Origin: Nostoc foliaceum FACHB-393
GTDB lineage: Bacteria > Cyanobacteriota > Cyanobacteriia > Cyanobacteriales > Nostocaceae
Reading direction: 5' to 3'
DNA: 42,699 nt
Assembly (NCBI RefSeq): GCF_014698505.1
Contig: NZ_JACJTD010000058.1
Span: forward strand, 1 to 42,699
The notes beneath the pieces were generated by a model that was not told the origin of the DNA, ran no database searches, and saw only the letters and a list, made by a program, of their open reading frames with translations. Numbering within the stretch: position 1 is the stretch's first letter; each line of letters begins with the position of its first letter. The position numbers and the translations under genes are program-made. Below, one piece after another: positions 17,617-25,979 of the stretch.

Positions 17617-17732
17617 AGGGACTTCTAAATAAAAAAATATACCATCGCTATAGAGGCAGGGGGCAGGGAGCAGGGGGAGGGATAGTCGTAGTGAAGTCCA
17701 GAAATTGGATAATTTAATTTCTGGAAGTCCCT
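17617..17732. mobile_element. MITE-like dispersed repeat
   Basis: The element is bounded by AGGGACTTC (17617-17625) and its complement GAAGTCCCT (17724-17732). Inside are purine-rich simple repeats (GGCAGGGGGCAGGGAGCAGG) and a 10-base-pair hairpin TCCAGAAATT/AATTTCTGGA (17697-17725). The 9-base terminal inverted repeats and 116-base length suggest a small non-autonomous element. It lies just downstream of the ABC transporter gene and could act as its terminator. Confidence 0.5.
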
Positions 17733-17795
17733 AAGTCAATCACAGAACAATACTACAAATAACCATGAAAATGTCTCTTTGCTCATCTCTAATGA

Positions 17796-19613
17796 TTAGT
17801 TCCTAGACCCTATTTTCAAACTAGTTTTGATATTATTTGCCAATTGTAGAGAATAAAGGTTTGCATATACTCCCTTTTGCTCCATCAATTGTGCATGTGT
17901 ACCTTGTTCGATAATTTGCCCTTGCTCGATGACTAATACCTTGTCTGCGTTAGTTACAGTCGTCAGGCGGTGAGCGATAATAAAGCTGGTGCGACCTTTA
18001 ATTAAATTAGCGATCGCTTGCTGAACTAAATTCTCTGTTTGGCTGTCAATGTTACTGGTTGCTTCGTCCAAAATCAAGATGCGCGGGTTGACCAAAACCG
18101 CACGAGCTATACTGATTAACTGTTGTTGTCCTTTGCTGAGATTCATTCCCCGTTCTCCTAATTGTGTGGCGTAGGCTTCGGGTAAGGTCAAGATAAAGTC
18201 ATGAATATTTGCAATCTTTGCAGCTGCTTCAATTTCTGCTGTTGTTGCTTGAGGATTGCCAAAGGCAATATTTTCGGCAACGCTACTGCTGAAAATCATA
18301 GTATCTTGTGAGACAACACCAATTTGACGACGCAAGCTGGCTTGTGAAACTTTTCGTATATCTATATCATCAATTTTTACTGCACCGTCTGACACATCAT
18401 AGAAGCGGGAAAGCAGGCTAATTATAGTAGTTTTTCCTGCACCAGTGGCTCCAACTAAAGCGATCGCTTGTCCTGGTTCAGCATTAAAAGATACATTTTC
18501 TAAAACCTTTTGTCCAGGCTTATACTCAAAATTTACATGTTCAAATTGAACTTTACCCTGAATTGGTGGCATTGCGATCGCATCTGTGGCATCCTGAAGC
18601 TGGACTGGTTCATCCAAAAGTAAAAATATCCTTTCTAATCCGGCTAATCCAGATTGTGCTTGAGTATAGAAGTTACTGATAAGTTGGATGGGTTGAAAAA
18701 ATTGCTGGACATAAAACAAAAATGCGGTGACTGCTCCCACTGTCATGATATTTTGATAGACGAGAAAGCCGCCATAAGCTAATACAATCCCCCAAGCAAG
18801 TGTATTAAATAGGTCTATTGTTGGTAGAAAAGCAGCAGTAATTGCTGTAGCTTGGATATTGGCATTTCGGTTGTTTACATTAAGTGTGCGGAACTCCTGA
18901 ATGTTGAGTTGTGCGCGGTTAAATGCTTGAACTTCCTGGATATTGCTAAGATTTTCTTCTAGTTTAATCGAAAGTTGAGAAATTGTTTGTCTGGTAATGC
19001 GAAACTTGGCTCTAGCTAACCTTGCAAAAAAGGCAGTTGTCAATAGTATGATTGGCATCATTAGGCTAGTAATTAAACCTAATTGTAAGTTTATATAAAG
19101 CATGAATATAGCACTTACTAATAAACCAAAGAAGCTACCAATAACTTGTGGTAAGATAGGGCTAAATAATTGATTTAAGGTATTTACATCACTCAGGAGA
19201 CGACTCATTAAATCACCCGCTTTACTTTGATCGAAAAAGCTGAGGGGTAATGTTTGTAATTTGTTCATAATATCTTGGCGTAATTGTGCGAGTATACGCT
19301 GCATAATCACGCCAACTTTGACAATCAAAGTGCGACTTGAGAAAAATCCAATTAAATATACTATTGTTAATACAAATAGCATCCATAAAAGTCCTAATAA
19401 ATTGCCTTTGACTATCAAATTATCTACTGACCAGCCAGTCAGTAATGGTGCTATGGCTTGGGTAATTGAGCTAATAATAATTAGCCCCAAAATCATAGGG
19501 ATATCTTTGATATATGGGCGAAAGTATTGACTAAAACGACGTATAACAGGTAATGGTGTATTTACCTTTGATGCTGATTCCAAAATATTATTTCTTCTGT
19601 TCATAGATGACAT
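17796..19613 (-). CDS. ABC exporter half-transporter, catalytically complete partner
   Basis: This protein of about 605 residues has six membrane helices (about 40-330) fused to an ATPase domain. The nucleotide-binding domain has Walker A GATGAGKTT, signature LSKGQQQ (LSGGQ expected), Walker B ILILDEATS with catalytic Glu, and switch His in IIAHRLTTV. The start was set at ATG 19613 (MSSMNRRN); an open frame reaches 19751, but its extra 46 residues are not membrane-exporter-like. It lies 249 bases after the companion half-transporter on the same strand. Such pairs export lipids, drugs, peptides or natural products; here the product of the upstream biosynthetic genes is a plausible cargo, which is inference. 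Confidence 0.88.
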   Translation of the reverse strand: MSSMNRRNNILESASKVNTPLPVIRRFSQYFRPYIKDIPMILGLIIISSITQAIAPLLTGWSVDNLIVKGNLLGLLWMLFVLTIVYLIGFFSSRTLIVKVGVIMQRILAQLRQDIMNKLQTLPLSFFDQSKAGDLMSRLLSDVNTLNQLFSPILPQVIGSFFGLLVSAIFMLYINLQLGLITSLMMPIILLTTAFFARLARAKFRITRQTISQLSIKLEENLSNIQEVQAFNRAQLNIQEFRTLNVNNRNANIQATAITAAFLPTIDLFNTLAWGIVLAYGGFLVYQNIMTVGAVTAFLFYVQQFFQPIQLISNFYTQAQSGLAGLERIFLLLDEPVQLQDATDAIAMPPIQGKVQFEHVNFEYKPGQKVLENVSFNAEPGQAIALVGATGAGKTTIISLLSRFYDVSDGAVKIDDIDIRKVSQASLRRQIGVVSQDTMIFSSSVAENIAFGNPQATTAEIEAAAKIANIHDFILTLPEAYATQLGERGMNLSKGQQQLISIARAVLVNPRILILDEATSNIDSQTENLVQQAIANLIKGRTSFIIAHRLTTVTNADKVLVIEQGQIIEQGTHAQLMEQKGVYANLYSLQLANNIKTSLKIGSRN

Positions 19614-19862
19614 AAGGATAAGAACAAGGTGAAGATAGCAAGAATAGATACAAGTAATATCATGTCCGCGTAAATAACCGTCATTACGACCGTTTTCAGA
19701 GAAGGGACGCAATCGCAAAACCTTGTAATTGCTACCCTCTGGGAATGCCAAAGGCGAATATTTCGCAATGACAAATGATAAGTAATTAACTCGACTTCAT
19801 ATCAGCCCCTGACAATAACTAATGTAAAAAATAATGAAATTATTTCGTAGTAAGCGGCTTAT

Positions 19863-21593
19863 TCATATTTTTAGGATGGTATTTTCGATTAACTCTACAT
19901 AGGAACCTCTGGTGACTAACTGTCCTTGATTAATTATGAAAACTTCGTCAGCACTATTTACTATATTATTAATCCGTTGGCTGAGAAAAATTATAGTACA
20001 TTCGCGCTGCTGCATTAGTAATTTGAAGAATTCTTGAATTAACGCTCCTGTCTTTGCATCAACAGCAGAAAGACTATCATCTATAATCAAAATTTTGTAA
20101 TCATTTATCAATATACGAGCGATAGTAATTCTTTGTTTTTGCCCACCTGATAAGCCAATTCCTCGTTCACCAATAATAGTATCGTAACTATCAGGTAAAC
20201 TAATAATAAAATTGTGAATTTGAGCAAATTTAGCTGCTTCAATCACCTTTGAAAGAGGAGCATCTGGTATTCCATAAGCGATATTCTCGCGGATAGTTCC
20301 AGAAAATAAGTTTGCTTCTTGAGAAATAAAACCAATGTGAGAACGTAAGCTAATTAAACTTAAAGAGCGAACATCATATCCATCAACCTTAACTATTCCA
20401 TTTGTCGCATCATAAAAGCGTGGTATCAATTTAGCAATTGTACTTTTACCTGCTCCCGTCATGCCTAAAATTGCCACTGTTTGACCTGGTTTAATTTCAA
20501 ATGAAATACTATTTAAGGTATTTTCTTTTGCTTCTGGATAGCGAAAATCAACATTTTCAAACGAAATTTTTCCTTCGCATTTTTTCAAAAAAATTGCATT
20601 CGGAGATTCCCTAATTTCAATTTCTGCATCTATTATTTCATAAACTCTAGCTGCTGATGCTGCCGCTTGGGCAACAGATTGAAATGCGAAAGTCGTTTGA
20701 AATATTGGTTGGATAATAAATACTAAATAAGAATTGAAAGCGATTAGTTCGCCAATAGAAAAGCTCTGGTTGATTACCTCTAAACCTCCGTAGCCAAAAA
20801 TGATAACTGCAAGTAAATTGCTAATTAGAAAAATTATCGGAAATGTATCTCGCAACGCATAAATGGTTTTGATACTTGTTGCAATAAACTCTTGGTTAGC
20901 AACACCATAGCGGTTTATTTCTGTTTCTTGACGCACAAAAGCTTTGACTGCACGCACACCGAGTAAGTTTTCTTTTAAAATTGCATTTAAATTCTCTAAT
21001 TGCATCTGCGCCTTAGTAAATAAGGAAGCATTTTTCTGAAAAAATCCGCCTAGTAAAATGAATGAAATTGGGATAATTGCTAATGCTATTAGTGCCAACT
21101 TCCAATTCATTAATAGCAAAATTGTCACACTACTTAATAATACGATCGCAGCACCGAAAATTTGCAGCAGGGTGGCACCAATAAAGACGCGGATTTGTTC
21201 GATATCATTATTAATGCGGGTGAGCAGTTGTGATGTGGGGGTGCGATCGTGGTAGCTTAAATTTAGATGCTGGGTTTGGCTAAAAAATGTGTTTCGAATG
21301 TCATAAGCAATACCTTGAGATACTGTCTCTGCAAAAAAACTTTGTCCAAAATTGAACAATCCCCGAATCAAAGCCACCAAAACCATCAATCCCCCACAAG
21401 TCAAAATCACTTTTAAATTGTTTTTGGCAATACCTGCATCAATTCCCCAACGAATAATTTGAGGAGTAGCCATATTAGCAACCGTCATTATTAACAAACT
21501 AGCGATCGCAGCTAATACCATTACTGGGTATTTTTGCAACATTGTCAAAATTCGCTTTAGTGCCTTAATAGGCACGTCTGGTTTTTGTTTCAT
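19863..21593 (-). CDS. ABC exporter half-transporter with degenerate ATPase site
   Basis: This 576-residue protein has an N-terminal membrane domain (about 20-310) and a C-terminal ATPase domain with Walker A GMTGAGKST, a canonical signature LSGGQKQR and Walker B ILIIDDSLSAVD. The catalytic Glu after Walker B is Asp, and the switch His is Gln (FLSQRINNI). These changes define the degenerate site of heterodimeric exporters such as TM287/288 and BmrCD. The deviant LSKGQ signature in the neighbouring half-transporter would face this same site. The two genes therefore most likely encode one asymmetric heterodimer. The gene is 77 bases downstream of a secreted-protein gene on the same strand. Confidence 0.9.
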   Translation of the reverse strand: MKQKPDVPIKALKRILTMLQKYPVMVLAAIASLLIMTVANMATPQIIRWGIDAGIAKNNLKVILTCGGLMVLVALIRGLFNFGQSFFAETVSQGIAYDIRNTFFSQTQHLNLSYHDRTPTSQLLTRINNDIEQIRVFIGATLLQIFGAAIVLLSSVTILLLMNWKLALIALAIIPISFILLGGFFQKNASLFTKAQMQLENLNAILKENLLGVRAVKAFVRQETEINRYGVANQEFIATSIKTIYALRDTFPIIFLISNLLAVIIFGYGGLEVINQSFSIGELIAFNSYLVFIIQPIFQTTFAFQSVAQAAASAARVYEIIDAEIEIRESPNAIFLKKCEGKISFENVDFRYPEAKENTLNSISFEIKPGQTVAILGMTGAGKSTIAKLIPRFYDATNGIVKVDGYDVRSLSLISLRSHIGFISQEANLFSGTIRENIAYGIPDAPLSKVIEAAKFAQIHNFIISLPDSYDTIIGERGIGLSGGQKQRITIARILINDYKILIIDDSLSAVDAKTGALIQEFFKLLMQQRECTIIFLSQRINNIVNSADEVFIINQGQLVTRGSYVELIENTILKI

Positions 21594-21670
21594 AAGTAAT
21601 TCCCGTATTGAAAGTAGCTAAAAAAGTGGTTATGAACCGCAACTAAATAAGCAAAACCCTTATTTGGTAA

Positions 21671-22264
21671 TTAAGAAATATTTTCAATTGTTGTTTTAAC
21701 CGATTGTTCAAATTTTACTTTGCCCATAGTTATGGGAAAATTCCAGTAGGGATGAACAGACATTAATGCTTGATTAGGAACATTTTTTGGTTGAGCTACA
21801 GAATTTTGAAAAGTGTTCTCAGGATAGCGAAATCGAACTGATAATGCATATTGAGATTGGCGGGCAACTTTGGGTACAAAAAGGATAAACTCATCATCTT
21901 TTGGAGAATCTTTAGGAAGATTGGGGGAAGCTTTGACTAATTCAGGACGTAGTAAAGTTACAATAGTTCGAGCTTCATCATGGGTTGATCTTTTAGGGCT
22001 TTGAGAACCTTGTTCTGATATTTCATCGCCAATATTTACTGCATATTCTACAACAGAACCATCGTACTCACTCAACATATCTGGGCGAATTGGTGCGCCT
22101 CCCCGAATTGAGTCATCAAAGATAAAGTAGCCGTTGGCTTTATCGCCGTTAAAACTAAATTTATGTAGGGCTGCATGGGCTGGGGAATTATCAATTATTC
22201 CTTGAGTGAAAAAGACTGTGATACTCAATATAGATATAATTATTAGTTTCTTCCAGAAGTTCAT
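21671..22264 (-). CDS. Secreted protein of unknown function (paralogue B)
   Basis: This 197-residue protein has a clear signal peptide: WKK, a hydrophobic core LIIISILSITVFFTQGI and a likely AHA-A cleavage site near residue 31. The mature part starts HKFSFNGDKANGYFIFDD and resembles the protein encoded just upstream (22385-22990). Shared landmarks in order are ANGYFI-D, a run of hydrophobic residues before a basic RQ motif (FVPKVARQSQYALSV), YPE-F, PK-VP, and FP-T-GK near the end. It is probably exported to the periplasm or beyond. No enzymatic motif is seen. Position suggests a role with the ABC exporter or the product, but that is inference. Confidence 0.75.
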   Translation of the reverse strand: MNFWKKLIIISILSITVFFTQGIIDNSPAHAALHKFSFNGDKANGYFIFDDSIRGGAPIRPDMLSEYDGSVVEYAVNIGDEISEQGSQSPKRSTHDEARTIVTLLRPELVKASPNLPKDSPKDDEFILFVPKVARQSQYALSVRFRYPENTFQNSVAQPKNVPNQALMSVHPYWNFPITMGKVKFEQSVKTTIENIS

Positions 22265-22317
22265 TATTCTGCCTCCTTTTTATTGATGTTGATTTGAGTT
22301 ATACTCAGTATTCTTAT

Positions 22318-22361
22318 GAGGCGGAGCCTCGGATATTTCATTACCATGCAGAGCATGGTAA
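22318..22361. repeat. Double hairpin between the two secreted-protein genes
   Basis: GAGGCGGAGCCTC (22318-22330) forms a short GC-rich hairpin. TTACCATGC-AGA-GCATGGTAA (22341-22361) forms a perfect 9-base-pair stem. The same paired hairpins are a familiar dispersed repeat in Nostoc-type genomes; here they could also modulate expression between the two genes. Confidence 0.7.
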
Positions 22362-22384
22362 CGAGAAAATAAAACCGTGTTGAT

Positions 22385-22990
22385 TTAATCAGATATCTTT
22401 TCTATCTTGGTTTGTACGGGCGCTTTAACTATAGCTTTACCTAATGTTTTTGGGAAATCCACTTTTGGAAATACTTCAATTTCAGCATTGAGCGGAACAT
22501 CTTTTGGGAGTTTTGTCGACCCATTAAATGCTTCTTGAGGATACTTGAAATAGCTAACTAAAGAATAATTAGACTTTGGCTGTCGTTCAAAGCTTCGTAC
22601 TTGTAAAAGGAAGAGATCAGCAGGCAATAAAACATTATGCTCGTCATCTATGCCATATTGTTTATCATGTTGTGCTCGAATTTTTGCTAGGACTTTATCT
22701 TCTTCTCTTGGCAAAAAAACGATGGCATTGCTAACTGTTCCTTGAAATAATCCTTTGTCTCCTAAATCGACTTTGTAATCTCGCCCTCCACCGTAATATT
22801 GAGTCATGTAGGGAGATTTTGTTTCACCTTTGGCAGCAGTATCATAAATAAAGTAGCCGTTGGCTTCTTCACCAGTGAAAGTAAATTTGTATGTAGCAGC
22901 TTGAGCAGCAGATTTGCTGATTGTTCCTTGAAATAAGAATACTGCGATCGCAATCGCAAATACAACCGATATTTTTCTCCAGAATTTCAT
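22385..22990 (-). CDS. Secreted protein of unknown function (paralogue A)
   Basis: This is a 201-residue protein with signal peptide WRKISVVFAIAIAVFLFQG and probable cleavage at AQA-A near residue 31. The mature chain begins TYKFTFTGEEANGYFIYD, a beginning also seen in cyanobacterial exported beta-sandwich proteins. It matches paralogue B through ANGYFI-D, LLPADLFLLQVRSFERQ, YPQEAF, PKDVP and FPKTLGK. The two are most simply a tandem duplication. It lies 55 bases after the KAS III-like gene on the same strand, so it may belong to the same transcript. Function is unknown. Confidence 0.75.
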   Translation of the reverse strand: MKFWRKISVVFAIAIAVFLFQGTISKSAAQAATYKFTFTGEEANGYFIYDTAAKGETKSPYMTQYYGGGRDYKVDLGDKGLFQGTVSNAIVFLPREEDKVLAKIRAQHDKQYGIDDEHNVLLPADLFLLQVRSFERQPKSNYSLVSYFKYPQEAFNGSTKLPKDVPLNAEIEVFPKVDFPKTLGKAIVKAPVQTKIEKISD

Positions 22991-23045
22991 AAAAACCTCG
23001 CAAATTTGATGAGTATCTGAGAAATGAGGGGTAAATTAATCCTGA

Positions 23046-24179
23046 CTACGAACCGCTAGGAATGAGAATTTTCTGATTATCTAGAGAAAGGCTGAGGGGA
23101 GGAGCGGGTGGAGTTCCCAAGGCGACATCGCCCCAACGCATGACGCTAGCACCTGCATTCGATGAGGAACCCATTGTATAAACGAGAACTAAATCGTTTT
23201 CCCGGATTTTACCTGCTTGGGCGGCGTGGTAGAGATTGGCTACGGGGAAGGTTGGGCCAATATTGGCGTAGAGGGGATTCAGGTTAATAGTCCGTTCTGG
23301 ATTAATCCCTAATGCACGGGTGCAAACCTGTGAATACCAAGCGCTGGGTGTGTTAAAAGCAAAAAAGTCAATTTGATCTAAACTCACATCAGCAGCTGCG
23401 ATCGCTCCATGACAACATAGACGAATAAACTTGACGGTTGTCTCGTTAAACATCTTACTTGCGCCTTTACCTCCCCGGATGAACATTCTGATGTTTCCTT
23501 GTTCATCGGTGGTGAATTCGTTATAAAAAGCTCCACAGGTAGCGGCGGTATTGGCAATTTTAGTTCCCAAAATTCCTTGGTTGGGTTGCAGTTCGCCCAC
23601 AATAAATGCTCCGGCTGCGTCGCCTGATAAGAAGGCGAGGGTATCATTCTCGTCGGTATAACGGGAGTATGTGGAGGAGACAACCACTAATACATTGCGA
23701 TATTCTCCAGTGCGGACTAAAGAACAGGCTGTTTGTAGGGAAACTAATACAGAAGTGCAGGTTGATTCTATATTCCAGGCTGCGCTGGATAATCCTAATT
23801 TACCGGCGAGAAAGGCTGCATTTCCTGGTGTGACTTGTTCGGGAAACAAGGAAGTTACGAGCATCAAGTCGATATCTTCAGGCTGTAGTTTCGCGGCTTG
23901 CAGAACATCGATCGCAGCTTGATATTCTAGAGATAGAGAGGTTTCATCTGGACTGACTACTCGCCGTTCAACAGTACCGCGAAAAGGGTCGGACATGTAA
24001 GGGGCTACTTCCTGCGACCAGATATCTGTAGAATTATCTGTGACAAACAACCGCGCCAAGGTTTTTTGTTCAGCTTCCGCCACCATCTGGGGAAAATTAT
24101 TTCTGTAATAATCGTTGGTGCGGATGGTGCGAGGAAAATTCAGTGCGATCGCTCGAATGCCAACTGGTTGTAAAATCAT
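23046..24179 (-). CDS. KAS III-like acyltransferase/condensing enzyme with altered active site
   Basis: This 377-residue thiolase-fold protein is related to 3-oxoacyl-ACP synthase III. The nucleophile is Cys141 in ESTCTSVLVSLQTAC; SGDAAGAFIVGE (185-196) and the Asn of YANIGPTFPVANLY (Asn306) are kept. The catalytic His (normally in an HQAN-type motif) is replaced: FFAFNTPSAWY puts Asn276 at that place. Relatives with changed triads transfer acyl groups to oxygen or carbon in natural-product pathways rather than starting fatty acids. Its ATG overlaps the stop of the ThDP gene (ATGA), with an AGGAGAAC ribosome-binding site inside that gene, so the two proteins are probably made in equal amounts and act in sequence. 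Confidence 0.85.
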   Translation of the reverse strand: MILQPVGIRAIALNFPRTIRTNDYYRNNFPQMVAEAEQKTLARLFVTDNSTDIWSQEVAPYMSDPFRGTVERRVVSPDETSLSLEYQAAIDVLQAAKLQPEDIDLMLVTSLFPEQVTPGNAAFLAGKLGLSSAAWNIESTCTSVLVSLQTACSLVRTGEYRNVLVVVSSTYSRYTDENDTLAFLSGDAAGAFIVGELQPNQGILGTKIANTAATCGAFYNEFTTDEQGNIRMFIRGGKGASKMFNETTVKFIRLCCHGAIAAADVSLDQIDFFAFNTPSAWYSQVCTRALGINPERTINLNPLYANIGPTFPVANLYHAAQAGKIRENDLVLVYTMGSSSNAGASVMRWGDVALGTPPAPPLSLSLDNQKILIPSGS

Positions 24180-25939
24180 GATTGTTCTCCTTTTGATTCG
24201 ATTGCTCCTTGTTGAATGAGGCTGCGAATTCGACCGCCAATCGGAGCAGGTTGTGTGGGGTCTAAATTGATGTCAACAACGAAGGGAACAGTAGCCGCCA
24301 AAGCTTTTGTTAACGCTGCTTCTAGTTCTGATTCTGTGGAAACGCGGATACCGTCTGCACCCATCGATTGCGCCAGTTTGACAAAATTTGTACTCGGTAT
24401 TTCCGTATCTACACCTGAAAATCCTTGTAAATTCATCCCTTGGTGGCACATATTGTAGCGTCCGTCATTCAGTACAATCCAAACGGCGGGAATGTTGAAT
24501 TTAACGGCGGTGCTAACTTCGCTATTCATTAACATCGCACCATCTCCCACAATAGCGATCGCTTTACCATTTCCGCCCCAAGTCGCGCCTACAACTCCAG
24601 TCACAGCATGGCCCATTGCTCCCACACCGGTACTAATTCGGTAGCGTCCCGGTTGGGTGAAGCGCAATCTGTTAGTCGCCCAAGCGAAGGAATTACCAGC
24701 TTCGGCGAGGATGACAGCATCGCTATTCTCAACGATGATTTTTTGAATTGCATCCATCAATACTTCTGGTCTGACTAAACCATCTGTATGGAGAGAAACT
24801 TCTTGCAACTCTGGATTGGGCAATATTGGAGAATTCCCTGGACGCTGGGGAAAGTATGCTAGTAGAGACTTGAGGAAAGCTTTTACCTCCGATTGAATCG
24901 CTACAGTTGGTACTGACGGATAGGCTACTCCCGGTACTTCTGGGTCTATATCTACATGGATGAAGCCACCAGAAGGAATCATCAAGGGATTCCAGAAAGA
25001 AGTTGGTTCACCTAAACGAGTTCCCAATACGAGGATGCGCTGGGGTCGCTGTGATTGCATATATGTGAGGACAGAAGTATGACCACTGAACCCGGTAACG
25101 CCGATAAATTGGGGATGATTTTCTGGAAAAATGCCCTTACCGCGAGGCGAACACATCACCGCAGCCCCCGTGCGTTCTGCTAATTGGCGAATTTCGGCGG
25201 CTGCTTCCCTAGCACCAAAACCCACCCAAATCGCAAAGGGTTCTTGGGAAAGCAACCGCACAGATTCAGCGATCGCTTCTTCACTAGGAACTGACATCGC
25301 ACGAGTAAATCCAAATTGCGATCGCGCTGTGCATGGTTTAGTTTGAATTGGCGTAGGAATGCTGATATGGGCGACAAAACCACCAGGTTGCGATAATCCT
25401 TGCGCCAGTCTGCGGGAAATTTCCGGGATTTCGTCGCCTGTTTCCACAATGGTGGCGTAGTTGAATAATGCCCCTGGGGTGAATATACCTGAAATTGGTA
25501 ACGTGTGAGCGCTGGTTTCTTGACAAGCCCAGCGTCCGCGATTTCCAGACGCAGTTGCAGCAGATAGCAAAATTACCTTTGCACCTTCGCCTCTTGCAGC
25601 CAGCAATCCTGTCAAAGCGTTGGTGATACCGGGGCCAGTCGTGACGAACACAACCACGGGGCGATCGCTAGCGAAGTGGGCTTCACAAGCTGCAAAGGCT
25701 GCTCCAGATTCGTGGCGAAAGTGTAGAACTTGAATATTACTACGGTTGAGGGATGCCCACAGTGGCCCAATTCCACCCCCGGAAACACCAAATGCGGATT
25801 CTACTCCCATATCTTCTAACATCTTGACTACAGTTTCTCCAACTGTGAGTTCCGTTGATGTTAAGTCGGTCAGTTTGCTATTTATAGGTGGCGAGAAAAT
25901 GGAAGATCCAGATGTAGTTGTAACTGTTGTTGTGTTCAT
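24176..25939 (-). CDS. ThDP-dependent acetolactate-synthase-like enzyme
   Basis: This is a 587-residue three-domain ThDP enzyme. The N-terminal domain has the activating Glu77 in HFRHESGAAFAAC; the C-terminal domain has cofactor motif VGDGAMLMN to LND (464-492). The usual glycine-rich turn VGAMGHAVTGVVGATWG is present. The open frame extends to 26035 into the methyltransferase gene, but ATG 25939 is 40 bases after that gene ends and fits the family start. Enzymes of this fold join two 2-oxo acids with loss of CO2 to acyloins; ScyA (scytonemin) and XclA (xenocyloin) are known secondary-metabolite examples. No small regulatory subunit is adjacent, so a housekeeping acetolactate synthase is unlikely. 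Confidence 0.85.
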   Translation of the reverse strand: MNTTTVTTTSGSSIFSPPINSKLTDLTSTELTVGETVVKMLEDMGVESAFGVSGGGIGPLWASLNRSNIQVLHFRHESGAAFAACEAHFASDRPVVVFVTTGPGITNALTGLLAARGEGAKVILLSAATASGNRGRWACQETSAHTLPISGIFTPGALFNYATIVETGDEIPEISRRLAQGLSQPGGFVAHISIPTPIQTKPCTARSQFGFTRAMSVPSEEAIAESVRLLSQEPFAIWVGFGAREAAAEIRQLAERTGAAVMCSPRGKGIFPENHPQFIGVTGFSGHTSVLTYMQSQRPQRILVLGTRLGEPTSFWNPLMIPSGGFIHVDIDPEVPGVAYPSVPTVAIQSEVKAFLKSLLAYFPQRPGNSPILPNPELQEVSLHTDGLVRPEVLMDAIQKIIVENSDAVILAEAGNSFAWATNRLRFTQPGRYRISTGVGAMGHAVTGVVGATWGGNGKAIAIVGDGAMLMNSEVSTAVKFNIPAVWIVLNDGRYNMCHQGMNLQGFSGVDTEIPSTNFVKLAQSMGADGIRVSTESELEAALTKALAATVPFVVDINLDPTQPAPIGGRIRSLIQQGAIESKGEQS

Positions 25940-25979
25940 ATCACTAAATTTGGTGCGTATAGGTTTTATTGAGCAAAAA

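Noticed and set aside
19614..19751. 46-residue N-terminal extension of the first ABC half-transporter
   Set aside because: The added residues are not conserved-looking and come from intergenic-type sequence; ATG 19613 gives a normal exporter N-terminus.
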